Both the position numbers and the translations under genes were made by a program. The notes under the pieces were generated by a model that saw only the letters and a list, made by a program, of their open reading frames with translations, made no database searches and was not told where the DNA came from. DNA of 64,000 bases. It comes from Escarpia spicata. Taxonomy: Eukaryota; Annelida; Polychaeta; Sabellida; Siboglinidae. Each line of letters starts with the position of its first letter. Positions within the stretch are counted from its first letter, which is position 1. Of the stretch, positions 25,756 through 37,488 are shown one piece after another. Location: the NCBI GenBank assembly GCA_963995525.1, contig OZ023206.1, positions 1,674,001 to 1,738,000 on the forward strand, read 5' to 3'.

Positions 25756-28700
25756 TCATCCCCATTTGAAGTTTTTTCTTGTCTAAAGCAGCAGTACCTT
25801 CAGTACTCACGAGACAAACATGTCCCATATCAAAGTTTTCGAAAAAAATTAATGCAAATCACAGCAAAACGGTATTTGTAGTGCACTTTTTTCGGCGGAA
25901 GGATCTTTAATGTGGTCTTACCCCAAATATATGTTTTGCACGTTACAAATCTTCACGAAGGCTAGATTGATATCAAGCTACACACATAACTAGATTAACC
26001 CCAAATGGGAATGCATGTTACCGTTTTATCCCCGTCACGTAAGTTACAAGAACATATTACGTAAGTTATAGGTGTGAAAACTCATCCCCATTTGATGTTT
26101 TATCTTGTGTAAAGCAGCAGTACATTCAGTACTCACGAGACAAACATGTCCCATGTCAAAATTTTCTAAAAAAATTAATGCATATCACAGCAAAACGGTA
26201 TTTGTAGTGCACTTTTTTCGGCGGAAGGATCCTTAATGTGGTCTTACCCCAAATAGATGTTTTGCACGTTACAAATCTTCACGAAGGCTAGATTGATATC
26301 AAGCTACACACATAACTAGATTAACCCCAAATGGGAATGCATGTTACCGTTTTATCCCCGTCACGTAAGTTACAAGAACATATTACGTAAGTTATAGGTG
26401 TGAAAACTCATCCCCATTTGAATTTTTTTCTTGTCTAAAGCAGCAGTACCTTCAGTACTAATAGACAAACATGTCCCATGTCCAAGTGTTCGAAAGAAAT
26501 TAATGCATATCACAGCAAAACGGTATTTGTAGTGCACTTTTTTCGGCGGAAGGATCCTTAATGTGGTCTTACCCCAAATAGATGTTTTGCACGTTACAAA
26601 TCTTCACGAAGGCTAGATTGATATCAAGCTACACACATAACTAGATTAACCCCAAATGGGAATGCATGTTACCGTTTTATCCCCGTCACGTAAGTTACAA
26701 GAACATATTATGTAAGTTATAGGTGTGAAAACTCATCCCCATTTGAATTTTTTTCTTGTCTAAAGCAGCAGTACCTTCAGTACTCACGAGACAAACATGT
26801 CCCATGTCCAAGTGTTCGAAAAAAATTAATGCATATCACAGCAAAACGGTATTTGTAGTGCACTTTTTTCGGAGGAAGGATCCTTAATGTGGTCTTACCC
26901 CAAATATATGTTTTGCATGTTACAAATCTTCACGAAGGCTAGATTGATATCAAGCTACACACATAACTAGATTAACCCCAAATGGGAATGCATGTTACCG
27001 TTTTATCCCCGTCACGTAAGTTACAAGAACATATTACGTAAGTTATAGGTGTGAAAACTCATCCCCATTTGAAGTTTTTTCTTGTCTAAAGCAGCAGTAC
27101 CTTCAGTACTCACGAGACAAACATGTCCCATATCAAAGTTTTCGAAAAAAATTAATGCAAATCACAGCAAAACGGTATTTGTAGTGCACTTTTTTCGGCG
27201 GAAGGATCTTTAATGTGGTCTTACCCCAAATATATGTTTTGCACGTTACAAATCTTCACGAAGGCTAGATTGATATCAAGATACACACATAACTAGATTA
27301 ACCCCAAATGGGAATGCATGTTACCGTTTTATCCCCGTCACGTAAGTTACAAGAACATATTACGTAAGTTATACGTGTGAAAACTCATCCCCATTTGATG
27401 TTTTATCTTGTGTAAAGCAGCAGTACATTCAGTACTCACGAGACAAACATGTCCCATGTCAAAATGTTCTAAAAAAATTAATGCATATCACAGCAAAACG
27501 GTATTTGTAGTGCACTTTTTTCGGCGGAAGGATCCTTAATGTGGTCTTACCCCAAATAGATGTTTTGCACGTTACAAATCTTCACGAAGGCTAGATTGAT
27601 ATCAAGCTACACACATAACTAGATTAACCCCAAATGGGAATGCATGTTACCGTTTTATCCCCGTCACGTAAGTTACAAGAACATATTACGTAAGTTATAG
27701 GTGTGAAAACTCATCCCCATTTGAATTTTTTTCTTGTCTAAAGCAGCAGTACCTCCAGTACTCATAGACAAACATGTCCCATGTCCAAGTGTTCGAAAAA
27801 AATTAATGCATATCACAGCAAAACGGTATTTGTAGTGCACTTTTTTCGGCGGAAGGATCCTTAATGTGGTCTTACCCCAAATAGATGTTTTGCACGTTAC
27901 AAATCTTCACGAAGGCTAGATTGATATCAAGCTACACACATAACTAGATTAACCCCAAATGGGAATGCATGTTACCGTTTTATCCCCGTCACGTAAGTTA
28001 CAAGAACATATTACGTAAGTTATAGGTGTGAAAACTCATCCCCATTTGAATTTTTTTCTTGTCTAAAGCAGCAGTACCTTCAGTACTCACGAGACAAACA
28101 TGTCCCATGTCCAAGTGTTCGAAAAAAATTAATACATATCACAGCAAAACGGTATTTGTAGTGCACTTTTTTCGGAGGAAGGATCCTTAATGTGGTCTTA
28201 CCCCAAATATATGTTTTGCATGTTTCAAATCTTCACGAAGGCTAGATTGATATAAAGCTACACACATAACTAGATTAACCCCAAATGGGAATGCATGTTA
28301 CCGTTTTATCCCCGTCACGTAAGTTACAAGAACATATTACGTAAGTTATAGGTGTGAAAACTCATCCCCATTTGAAGTTTTTTCTTGTCTAAAGCAGCAG
28401 TACCTTCAGTACTCACGAGACAAACATGTCCCATATAAAAGTTTTCGAAAAAAATTAATGCAAATCACAGCAAAACGGTATTTGTAGTGCACTTTTTTCG
28501 GCGGAAGGATCTTTAATGTGGTCTTACCCCAAATATATGTTTTGCACGTTACAAATCTTCACGAAGGCTAGATTGATATCAAGCTACACACATAACTAGA
28601 TTAACCCCAAATGGGAATGCATGTTACCGTTTTATCCCCGTCACGTAAGTTACAAGAACATATTACGTAAGTTATAGGTGTGAAAACTCATCCCCATTTG

Positions 28701-29339
28701 ATGTTTTATCTTGTGTAAAGCAGCAGTACATTCAGTACTCACGAGACAAACATGTCCCATGTCAAAATGTTCGAAACAAATTAATGCATATCACAGCAAA
28801 ACGGTATTTGTAGTGCACTTTTTTCGGCGGAAGGATCCTTAATGTGGTCTTACCCCAAATATATGTTTTGCACGTTACAAATCTTCACGAAGGCTAGATT
28901 GATATCAAGCTACACAAATAACTAGATTAACCCCAAATGGGAATGCATGTTACCGTTTTATCCCCGTCACGTAAGTTACAAGAACATATTACGTAAGTTA
29001 TAGGTGTGAAAACTCATCCCCATTTGAATTTTTTTCTTGTCTAAAGCAGCAGTACCTTCAGTACTCACGAGACAAACATGTCCCATGTCCAAGTGTTCGA
29101 AAAAAATTAATGCATATCACAGCAAAACGGTATTTGTAGTGCACTTTTTTCGGAGGAAGGATCCTTAATGTGGTCTCACCCCAAATATATGTTTTGCATG
29201 TTACAAATCTTCACGAAGGCTAGATTGATATCAAGCTACACACATAACTAGACTAACCCCAAATGGGAATGCATGTTACCGTTTTATCCCCGTCACGTAA
29301 GTTACAAGAACATATTACGTAAGTTATAGGTGTGAAAAC
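25756..29339 (+). repeat. 4-mer higher-order repeat (D-C-E-E), two and three-quarter copies
   Basis: D, C, E, E runs from 25756 and again from 27059 (offset 1303). D, C, E follows from 28362 (offset 1303 again). Two shared oddities support descent: the C members at 26082 and 27385 both have ttctaaaaaa in place of ttcgaaaaaa, and the first E members at 26408 and 27711 both have a one-base-short agtact[a/c]atagac in place of agtactcacgagac, making them 325 bp. The third set lacks both marks. Confidence 0.9.
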
Positions 29340-30968
29340 TCATCCCCATTTGATGTTTTATCTTGTCTAAAGCAGCAGTACATTCAGTACTCACGAGACA
29401 AACATGTCCCATGTCAAAATGTTCGAAAAAAATTAATGCATATCACAGCACAACGGTATTTGTAGTGCACTTTTTTCGGCGGAAGGATCCTTAATGTGGT
29501 CTTACCCCAAACAGATGTTTTGCATGTTACAAATCTTCACGAAGGCTAGATTGATATCATGCTACACACATAACTAGATTAACCCCAAATGGGAATGCAT
29601 GTTACCGTTTTATCCCCGTCACGTAAGTTACAAGAACATATTACGTAAGTTATAGGTGTGAAACTCATCCCCATTTGATGTTTTATCTTGTCTAAAGCAG
29701 CAGTACATTCAGTACTCACGAGACAAACATGTCCCATGTAAAAATGTTCGAAAAAAATTAATGCATATCACAGCAAAACGGTATTTGTAGTGAACTTTTT
29801 TCGGCGGAAGGATCCTTAATGTGGTCTTACCCCAAATAGATGTTTTGCATGTTACAAATCTTCACGAAGGCTAGATTGATATCAAGCTACACACATAACT
29901 AGATTAACCCCAAATGGGAATGCATGTTACCGTTTTATCCCCGTCACGTAAGTTACAAGAACATATTACGTAAGTTATAGGTGTGAAAACTCATCCCCAT
30001 TTGAAGTTTTTTCTTGTCTAAAGCAGCAGTACCTTCAGTACTCACGAGACAAACATGTCCCATATCAAAGTTTTCGAAAAAAATTAATGCAAATCACAGC
30101 AAAACGGTATTTGTAGTGCACTTTTTTCGGCGGAAGGATCTTTAATGTGGTCTTACCCCAAATATATGTTTTGCACGTTACAAATCTTCACGAAGGCTAG
30201 ATTGATATCAAGCTACACACATAACTAGATTAACCCCAAATGGGAATGCATGTTACCGTTTTATCCCCGTCACGTAAGTTACAAGAACATATTACGTAAG
30301 TTATAGGTGTGAAAACTCATCCCCATTTGAAGTTTTTTCTTGTCTAAAGCAGCAGTACCTTCAGTACTCACGAGACAAACATGTCCCATATCAAAGTGTT
30401 CGAAAAAAATTAATGCATATCACAGCAAAACGGTATTTGTAATGCACTTTTTTCGGCGGAAGGATATTTAATGTGGTCTTACCCCAAATAGATGTTTTGC
30501 ATGTTACAAATCTTCACGAAGGCTAGATTGATATCAAGCTACACACATAACTAGATTAACCCCAAATGGGAATGCATGTTACCGTTTTATCCCCGTCACG
30601 TAAGTTACAAGAACATATTACGTAAGTTATAGGTGTGAAAACTCATCCCCATTTGATGTTTTATCTTGTCTAAAGCAGCAGTACATTCAGTACTCACGAG
30701 ACAAACATGTCCCATGTAAAAATGTTCGAAACAAATTAATGCATATCACAGCAAAACGGTATTTGTAGTGCACTTTTTTCGGCGGAAGGATCCTTAATGT
30801 GGTCTTACCCCAAATAGATGTTTTGCATGTTACAAATCTTCACGAAGGCTAGATTGATATCAAGCTACACACATAACTAGACTAACCCCAAATGGGAATG
30901 CATGTTACCGTTTTATCCCCGTCACGTAAGTTACAAGAACATATTACGTAAGTTATAGGTGTGAAAAC
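29340..30968 (+). repeat. 5-mer higher-order repeat, copy 1
   Basis: The order is B, B', D, D2, B'. Private marks are cacagcacaacgg and caaacagatg in the B copy, a missing A (gtgaaactcat) at its end that makes it 325 bp, and gtgaactttt in the following B' copy at 29665. All recur 1629 bp later. The change ctagactaacc in the monomer before the block (near 29249) and at its last monomer (near 30878) shows that the duplicated unit began slightly upstream of 29340. Confidence 0.93.
30317..30642 (+). repeat. Class D2 satellite monomer (representative)
   Basis: D2 shares the D head but has catatcaaagtgttcg, aatgcatatcac, tttgtaatgcac, aaggatatttaatg, aaatagatg and gcatgtt. The BamHI site is lost through a different change from that in D. 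Copies include 4891, 7173, 9455, 12715, 15323, 23474, 31946, 33250, 36837, 40424, 47270, 53140, 56400 and 57704. A further subset at 51836, 52488, 55096 and 55748 has gtgtgcgaaa in place of gtgttcgaaa. The copies at 7173, 9455, 12715 and 15323 share gcagaagtacc, which links them to the 10-mer HOR. Confidence 0.88.
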
Positions 30969-32597
30969 TCATCCCCATTTGATGTTTTATCTTGTCTAAA
31001 GCAGCAGTACATTCAGTACTCACGAGACAAACATGTCCCATGTCAAAATGTTCGAAAAAAATTAATGCATATCACAGCACAACGGTATTTGTAGTGCACT
31101 TTTTTCGGCGGAAGGATCCTTAATGTGGTCTTACCCCAAACAGATGTTTTGCATGTTACAAATCTTCACGAAGGCTAGATTGATATCATGCTACACACAT
31201 AACTAGATTAACCCCAAATGGGAATGCATGTTACCGTTTTATCCCCGTCACGTAAGTTACAAGAATATATTACGTAAGTTATAGGTGTGAAACTCATCCC
31301 CATTTAATGTTTTATCTTGTCTAAAGCAGCAGTACATTCAGTACTCACGAGACAAACATGTCCCATGTAAAAATGTTCGAAAAAAATTAATGCATATCAC
31401 AGCAAAACGGTATTTGTAGTGAACTTTTTTCGGCGGAAGGATCCTTAATGTGGTCTTACCCCAAATAGATGTTTTGCATGTTACAAATCTTCACGAAGGC
31501 TAGATTGATATCAAGCTACACACATAACTAGATTAACCCCAAATGGGAATGCATGTTACCGTTTTATCCCCGTCACGTAAGTTACAAGAACATATTACGT
31601 AAGTTATAGGTGTGAAAACTCATCCCCATTTGAAGTTTTTTCTTGTCTAAAGCAGCAGTACCTTCAGTACTCACGAGACAAACATGTCCCATATCAAAGT
31701 TTTCGAAAAAAATTAATGCAAATCACAGCAAAACGGTATTTGTAGTGCACTTTTTTCGGCGGAAGGATCTTTAATGTGGTCTTACCCCAAATATATGTTT
31801 TGCACGTTACAAATCTTCACGAAGGCTAGATTGATATCAAGCTACACACATAACTAGATTAACCCCAAATGGGAATGCATGTTACCGTTTTATCCCCGTC
31901 ACGTAAGTTACAAGAACATATTACGTAAGTTATAGGTGTGAAAACTCATCCCCATTTGAAGTTTTTTCTTGTCTAAAGCAGCAGTACCTTCAGTACTCAC
32001 GAGACAAACATGTCCCATATCAAAGTGTTCGAAAAAAATTAATGCATATCACAGCAAAACGGTATTTGTAATGCACTTTTTTCGGCGGAAGGATATTTAA
32101 TGTGGTCTTACCCCAAATAGATGTTTTGCATGTTACAAATCTTCACGAAGGCTAGATTGATATCAAGCTACACACATAACTAGATTAACCCCAAATGGGA
32201 ATGCATGTTACCGTTTTATCCCCGTCACGTAAGTTACAAGAACATATTACGTAAGTTATAGGTGTGAAAACTCATCCCCATTTGATGTTTTATCTTGTCT
32301 AAAGCAGCAGTACATTCAGTACTCACGAGACAAACATGTCCCATGTAAAAATGTTCGAAAAAAATTAATGCATATCACAGCAAAACGGTATTTGTAGTGC
32401 ACTTTTTTCGGCGGAAGGATCCTTAATGTGGTCTTACCCCAAATAGATGTTTTGCATGTTACAAATCTTCACGAAGGCTAGATTGATATCAAGCTACACA
32501 CATAACTAGATTAACCCCAAATGGGAATGCATGTTACCGTTTTATCCCCGTCACGTAAGTTACAAGAACATATTACGTAAGTTATAGGTGTGAAAAC
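30969..32597 (+). repeat. 5-mer higher-order repeat, copy 2
   Basis: This repeats B, B', D, D2, B' with the cacaacgg, caaacagatg, gtgaaactcat and gtgaactttt marks. It has gained caagaatatatt near 31260 and catttaatg near 31303. The last B' lacks the gaaacaaatt of its partner at 30643. The same 1629-bp length, including the missing A, confirms duplication as a unit. Confidence 0.92.
32272..32597 (+). repeat. Class B' satellite monomer (representative)
   Basis: B' has the B head but reads catgtaaaaatgttcg where B reads catgtcaaaatgttcg. It usually has aaatagatg and gcatgtt, and GGATCC is intact. Copies include 979, 2609, 18909, 21844, 22496, 22822, 24126, 29665, 30643, 31294, 35859, 39446, 41076 and 46618. 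A sublineage with gaaacaaatt or gaaataaatt together with ccttagtgtgg occurs at 35859, 39446, 41728, 43032, 44662, 45640 and 46618. It marks the region from about 35.8 to 46.9 kb. Confidence 0.86.
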
Positions 32598-33901
32598 TCA
32601 TCCCCATTTGAAGTTTTTTCTTGTCTAAAGCAGCAGTACCTTCAGTACTCACGAGACAAACATGTCCCATATCAAAATGTTCGAAACAAATTAATGCATA
32701 TCACAGCAAAACGGTATTTGTAGTGCACTTTTTTCGGCGGAAGGATCCTTAATGTGGTCTTACCCCAAATATATGTTTTGCATGTTACAAATCTTAACGA
32801 AGGCTAGATTGATATCATGCTACACACATAACTAGATTAACCCCAAATGGGAATGCATGTTACCGTTTTATCCCCGTCACGTAAGTTACAAGAACATATT
32901 ACGTAAGTTATAGGTGTGAAAACTCATCCCCATTTGAAGTTTTTTCTTGTCTAAAGCAGCAGTACCTTCAGTACTCACGAGACAAACATGTCCCATATCA
33001 AAGTTTTCGAAAAAAATTAATGCAAATCACAGCAAAACGGTATTTGTAGTGCACTTTTTTCGGCGGAAGGATCTTTAATGTGGTCTTACCCCAAATATAT
33101 GTTTTGCACGTTACAAATCTTCACGAAGGCTAGATTGATATCAAGCTACACACATAACTAGATTAACCCCAAATGGGAATGCATGTTACCGTTTTATCCC
33201 CGTCACGTAAGTTACAAGAACATATTACGTAAGTTATAGGTGTGAAAACTCATCCCCATTTGAAGTTTTTTCTTGTCTAAAGCAGCAGTACCTTCAGTAC
33301 TCACGAGACAAACATGTCCCATATCAAAGTGTTCGAAAAAAATTAATGCATATCACAGCAAAACGGTATTTGTAATGCACTTTTTTCGGCGGAAGGATAT
33401 TTAATGTGGTCTTACCCCAAATAGATGTTTTGCATGTTACAAATCTTCACGAAGGCTAGATTGATATCAAGCTACACACATAACTAGATTAACCCCAAAT
33501 GGGAATGCATGTTACCGTTTTATCCCCGTCACGTAAGTTACAAGAACATATTACGTAAGTTATAGGTGTGAAAACTCATCCCCATTTGATGTTTTATCTT
33601 GTCTAAAGCAGCAGTACCTTCAGTACTCACGAGACAAACATGTCCCATATCAAAATGTTCGAAACAAATTAATGCATATCACAGCAAAACGGTATTTGTA
33701 GTGCACTTTTTTCGGCGGAAGGATCCTTAATGTGGTCTTACCCCAAATATATGTTTTGCATGTTACAAATCTTAACGAAGGCTAGATTGATATCATGCTA
33801 CACACATAACTAGATTAACCCCAAATGGGAATGCATGTTACCGTTTTATCCCCGTCACGTAAGTTACAAGAACATATTACGTAAGTTATAGGTGTGAAAA
33901 C
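32598..33901 (+). repeat. 3-mer step (mosaic-D-D2) leading into the 11-mer
   Basis: Monomers at 32598 and 33576 (978 bp apart) both read catatcaaaatgttcgaaac and aatcttaacgaagg, an uncommon combination. They differ in the head (D type at 32598, B type at 33576). A D (32924) and D2 (33250) pair lies between them. The same mosaic type reappears at 34554, 37163 and 38141, so it is a building element of the 11-mer that follows. Confidence 0.83.
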
Positions 33902-36900
33902 TCATCCCCATTTGAAGTTTTTTCTTGTCTAAAGCAGCAGTACCTTCAGTACTCACGAGACAAACATGTCCCATATCAAAGTTTTCGAAAAAAATTAATG
34001 CAAATCACAGCAAAACGGTATTTGTAGTGCACTTTTTTCGGCGGAAGGATCTTTAATGTGGTCTTACACCAAATATATGTTTTGCACGTTACAAATCTTC
34101 ACGAAGGCTAGATTGATATCAAGCTACACACATAACTACATTAACCCCAAATGGGAATGCATGTTACCGTTTTATCCCCGTCACGTAAGTTACAAGAACA
34201 TATTACGTAAGTTATAGGTGTGAAAACTCATCCCCATTTGATGTTTTATCTTGTGTAAAGCAGCAGTACATTCAGTACTCACGAGACAAACATGTCCCAT
34301 GTCAAAATGTTCGAAAAAAATTAATGCATATCACAGCAAAACGGTATTTGTAGTGCACTTTTTTCGGCGGAAGGATCCTTAATGTGGTCTTACCCCAAAT
34401 AGATGTTTTGCACGTTACAAATCTTCACGAAGGCTAGATTGATATCAAGCTACACACATAACTAGATTAACCCCAAATGGGAATGCATGTTACCGTTTTA
34501 TCCCCGTCACGTAAGTTACAAGAACATATTACGTAATTTATAGGTGTGAAAACTCATCCCCATTTGAATTTTTTTCTTGTCTAAAGCAGCAGTACCTTCA
34601 GTACTCACGAGACAAACATGTCCCATATCAAAATGTTCGAAACAAATTAATGCATATCACAGCAAAACGGTATTTGTAGTGCACTTTTTTCGGCGGAAGG
34701 ATCCTTAATGTGGTCTTACCCCAAATATATGTTTTGCATGTTACAAATCTTAAAGAAGGCTAGATTGATATCATGCTACACACATAACTAGATTAACCCC
34801 AAATGGGAATGCATGTTACCGTTTTATCCCCGTCACGTAAGTTACAAGAACATATTACGTAAGTTATAGGTGTGAAAACTCATCCCCATTTGAAGTTTTT
34901 TCTTGTCTAAAGCAGCAGTACCTTCAGTACTCACGAGACAAACATGTCCCATATCAAAGTTTTCGAAAAAAAATTAATGCAAATCACAGCAAAACGGTAT
35001 TTGTAGTGCACTTTTTTCGGCGGAAGGATCTTTAATGTGGTCTTACCCCAAATATATGTTTTGCACGTTACAAATCTTCACGAAGGCTAGATTGATATCA
35101 AGCTACACACATAACTACATTAACCCCAAATGGGAATGCATGTTACCGTTTTATCCCCGTCACGTAAGTTACAAGAACATATTACGTAAGTTATAGGTGT
35201 GAAAACTCATCCCCATTTGATGTTTTATCTTGTGTAAAGCAGCAGTACATTCAGTACTCACGAGACAAACATGTCCCATGTCAAAATGTTCGAAAAAAAT
35301 TAATGCATATCACAGCAAAACGGTATTTGTAGTGCACTTTTTTCGGCGGAAGGATCCTTAATGTGGTCTTACCCCAAATAGATGTTTTGCACGTTACAAA
35401 TCTTCACGAAGGCTAGATTGATATCAAGCTACACACATAACTAGATTAACCCCAAATGGGAATGCATGTTACCGTTTTATCCCCGTCACGTAAGTTACAA
35501 GAACATATTACGTAAGTTATAGGTGTGAAAACTCATCCCCATTTGAATTTTTTTCTTGTCTAAAGCAGCAGTACCTTCAGTACTCACGAGACAAACATGT
35601 CCCATGTCCAAGTGTTCGACAAAAATTAATGCATATCACAGCAAAACGGTATTTGTAGTGCACTTTTTTCGGAGGAAGGATCCTTAATGTGGTCTTATCC
35701 CAAATATATGTTTTGCATGTTACAAATCTTCACGAAGGCTAGATTGATATCAAGCTACACACATAACTAGATTAACCCCAAATGGGAATGCATGTTACCG
35801 TTTTATCCCCGTCACGTAAGTTACAAGAACATATTACGTAAGTTATAGGTGTGAAAACTCATCCCCATTTGATGTTTTATCTTGTCTAAAGCAGCAGTAC
35901 ATTCAGTACTCACGAGACAAACATGTCCCATGTAAAAATGTTCGAAACAAATTAATGCATATCACAGCAAAACGGTATTTGTAGTGCACTTTTTTCGGCG
36001 GAAGGATCCTTAGTGTGGTCTTACCCCAAATAGATGTTTTGCATGTTACAAATCTTCACGAAGGCTAGATTGATATCAAGCTACACACATAACTAGATTA
36101 ACCCCAAATGGGAATGCATGTTACCGTTTTATCCCCGTCACGTAAGTTACAAGAACATATTACGTAAGTTATAGGTGTGAAAACTCATCCCCATTTGAAT
36201 TTTTTTCTTGTCTAAAGCAGCAGTACCTTCAGTACTCACGAGACAAACATGTCCCATATAAAAGTTTTCGAAAAAAATTAATGCAAATCACAGCAAAACG
36301 GTATTTGTAGTGCACTTTTTTCGGCGGAAGGATCTTTAATGTGGTCTTACCCCAAATATATGTTTTGCACGTTACAAATCTTCACGAAGGCTAGATTGAT
36401 ATCAAGCTACACACATAACTAGATTAACCCCAAATGGGAATGCATGTTACCGTTTTATCCCCGTCACGTAAGTTACAAGAACATATTACGTAAGTTATAG
36501 GTGTGAAAACTCATCCCCATTTGAAGTTTTTTCTTGTCTAAAGCAGCAGTACCTTCAGTACTCACGAGACAAACATGTCCCATATCAAAGTTTTCGAAAA
36601 AAATTAATGCAAATCACAGCAAAACGGTATTTGTAGTGCACTTTTTTCGGCGGAAGGATCTTTAATGTGGTCTTACCCCAAATATATGTTTTGCACGTTA
36701 CAAATCTTCACGAAGGCTAGATTGATATCAAGCTACACACATAACTAGATTAACCCCAAATGGGAATGCATGTTACCGTTTTATCCCCGTCACGTAAGTT
36801 ACAAGAACATATTACGTAAGTTATAGGTGTGAAAACTCATCCCCATTTGAAGTTTTTTCTTGTCTAAAGCAGCAGTACCTTCAGTACTCACGAGACAAAC

Positions 36901-37488
36901 ATGTCCCATATCAAAGTGTTCGAAAAAAATTAATGCATATCACAGCAAAACGGTATTTGTAATGCACTTTTTTCGGCGGAAGGATATTTAATGTGGTCTT
37001 ACCCCAAATAGATGTTTTGCATGTTACTAATCTTCACGAAGGCTAGATTGATATCAAGCTACACACATAACTAGATTAACCCCAAATGGGAATGCATGTT
37101 ACCGTTTTATCCCCGTCACGTAAGTTACAAGAACATATTACGTAAGTTATAGGTGTGAAAACTCATCCCCATTTGATGTTTTATCTTGTCTAAAGCAGCA
37201 GTACATTCAGTACTCACGAGACAAACATGTCCCATATCAAAATGTTCGAACAAAATTAATGCATATCACAGCAAAACGGTATTTGTAGTGCACTTTTTTC
37301 GGCGGAAGGATCCTTAATGTGGTCTTACCCCAAATATATGTTTTGCATGTTACAAATCTTAACGAAGGCTAGATTGATATCATGCTACACACATAACTAG
37401 ATTAACCCCAAATGGGAATGCATGTTACCGTTTTATCCCCGTCACGTAAGTTACAAGAACATATTACGTAAGTTATAGGTGTGAAAAC
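33902..37488 (+). repeat. 11-mer higher-order repeat, copy 1
   Basis: Eleven monomers totalling 3587 bp (11 x 326 + 1). Private marks include aactacatt, gtaatttatagg near 34531, aatcttaaagaagg near 34747, an extra A in the A-tract of the monomer at 34880, gttcgacaaaaa and cttatcccaaat in the E copy at 35533, ccttagtgtgg in the B' copy, and gttcgaacaaaa at the end. All recur 3587 bp later. Differences noticed from copy 2 include a at 34068 (c at 37655), gttactaatc near 37024, and aatcttaacg versus aatcttcacg in the last monomer. Confidence 0.95.
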
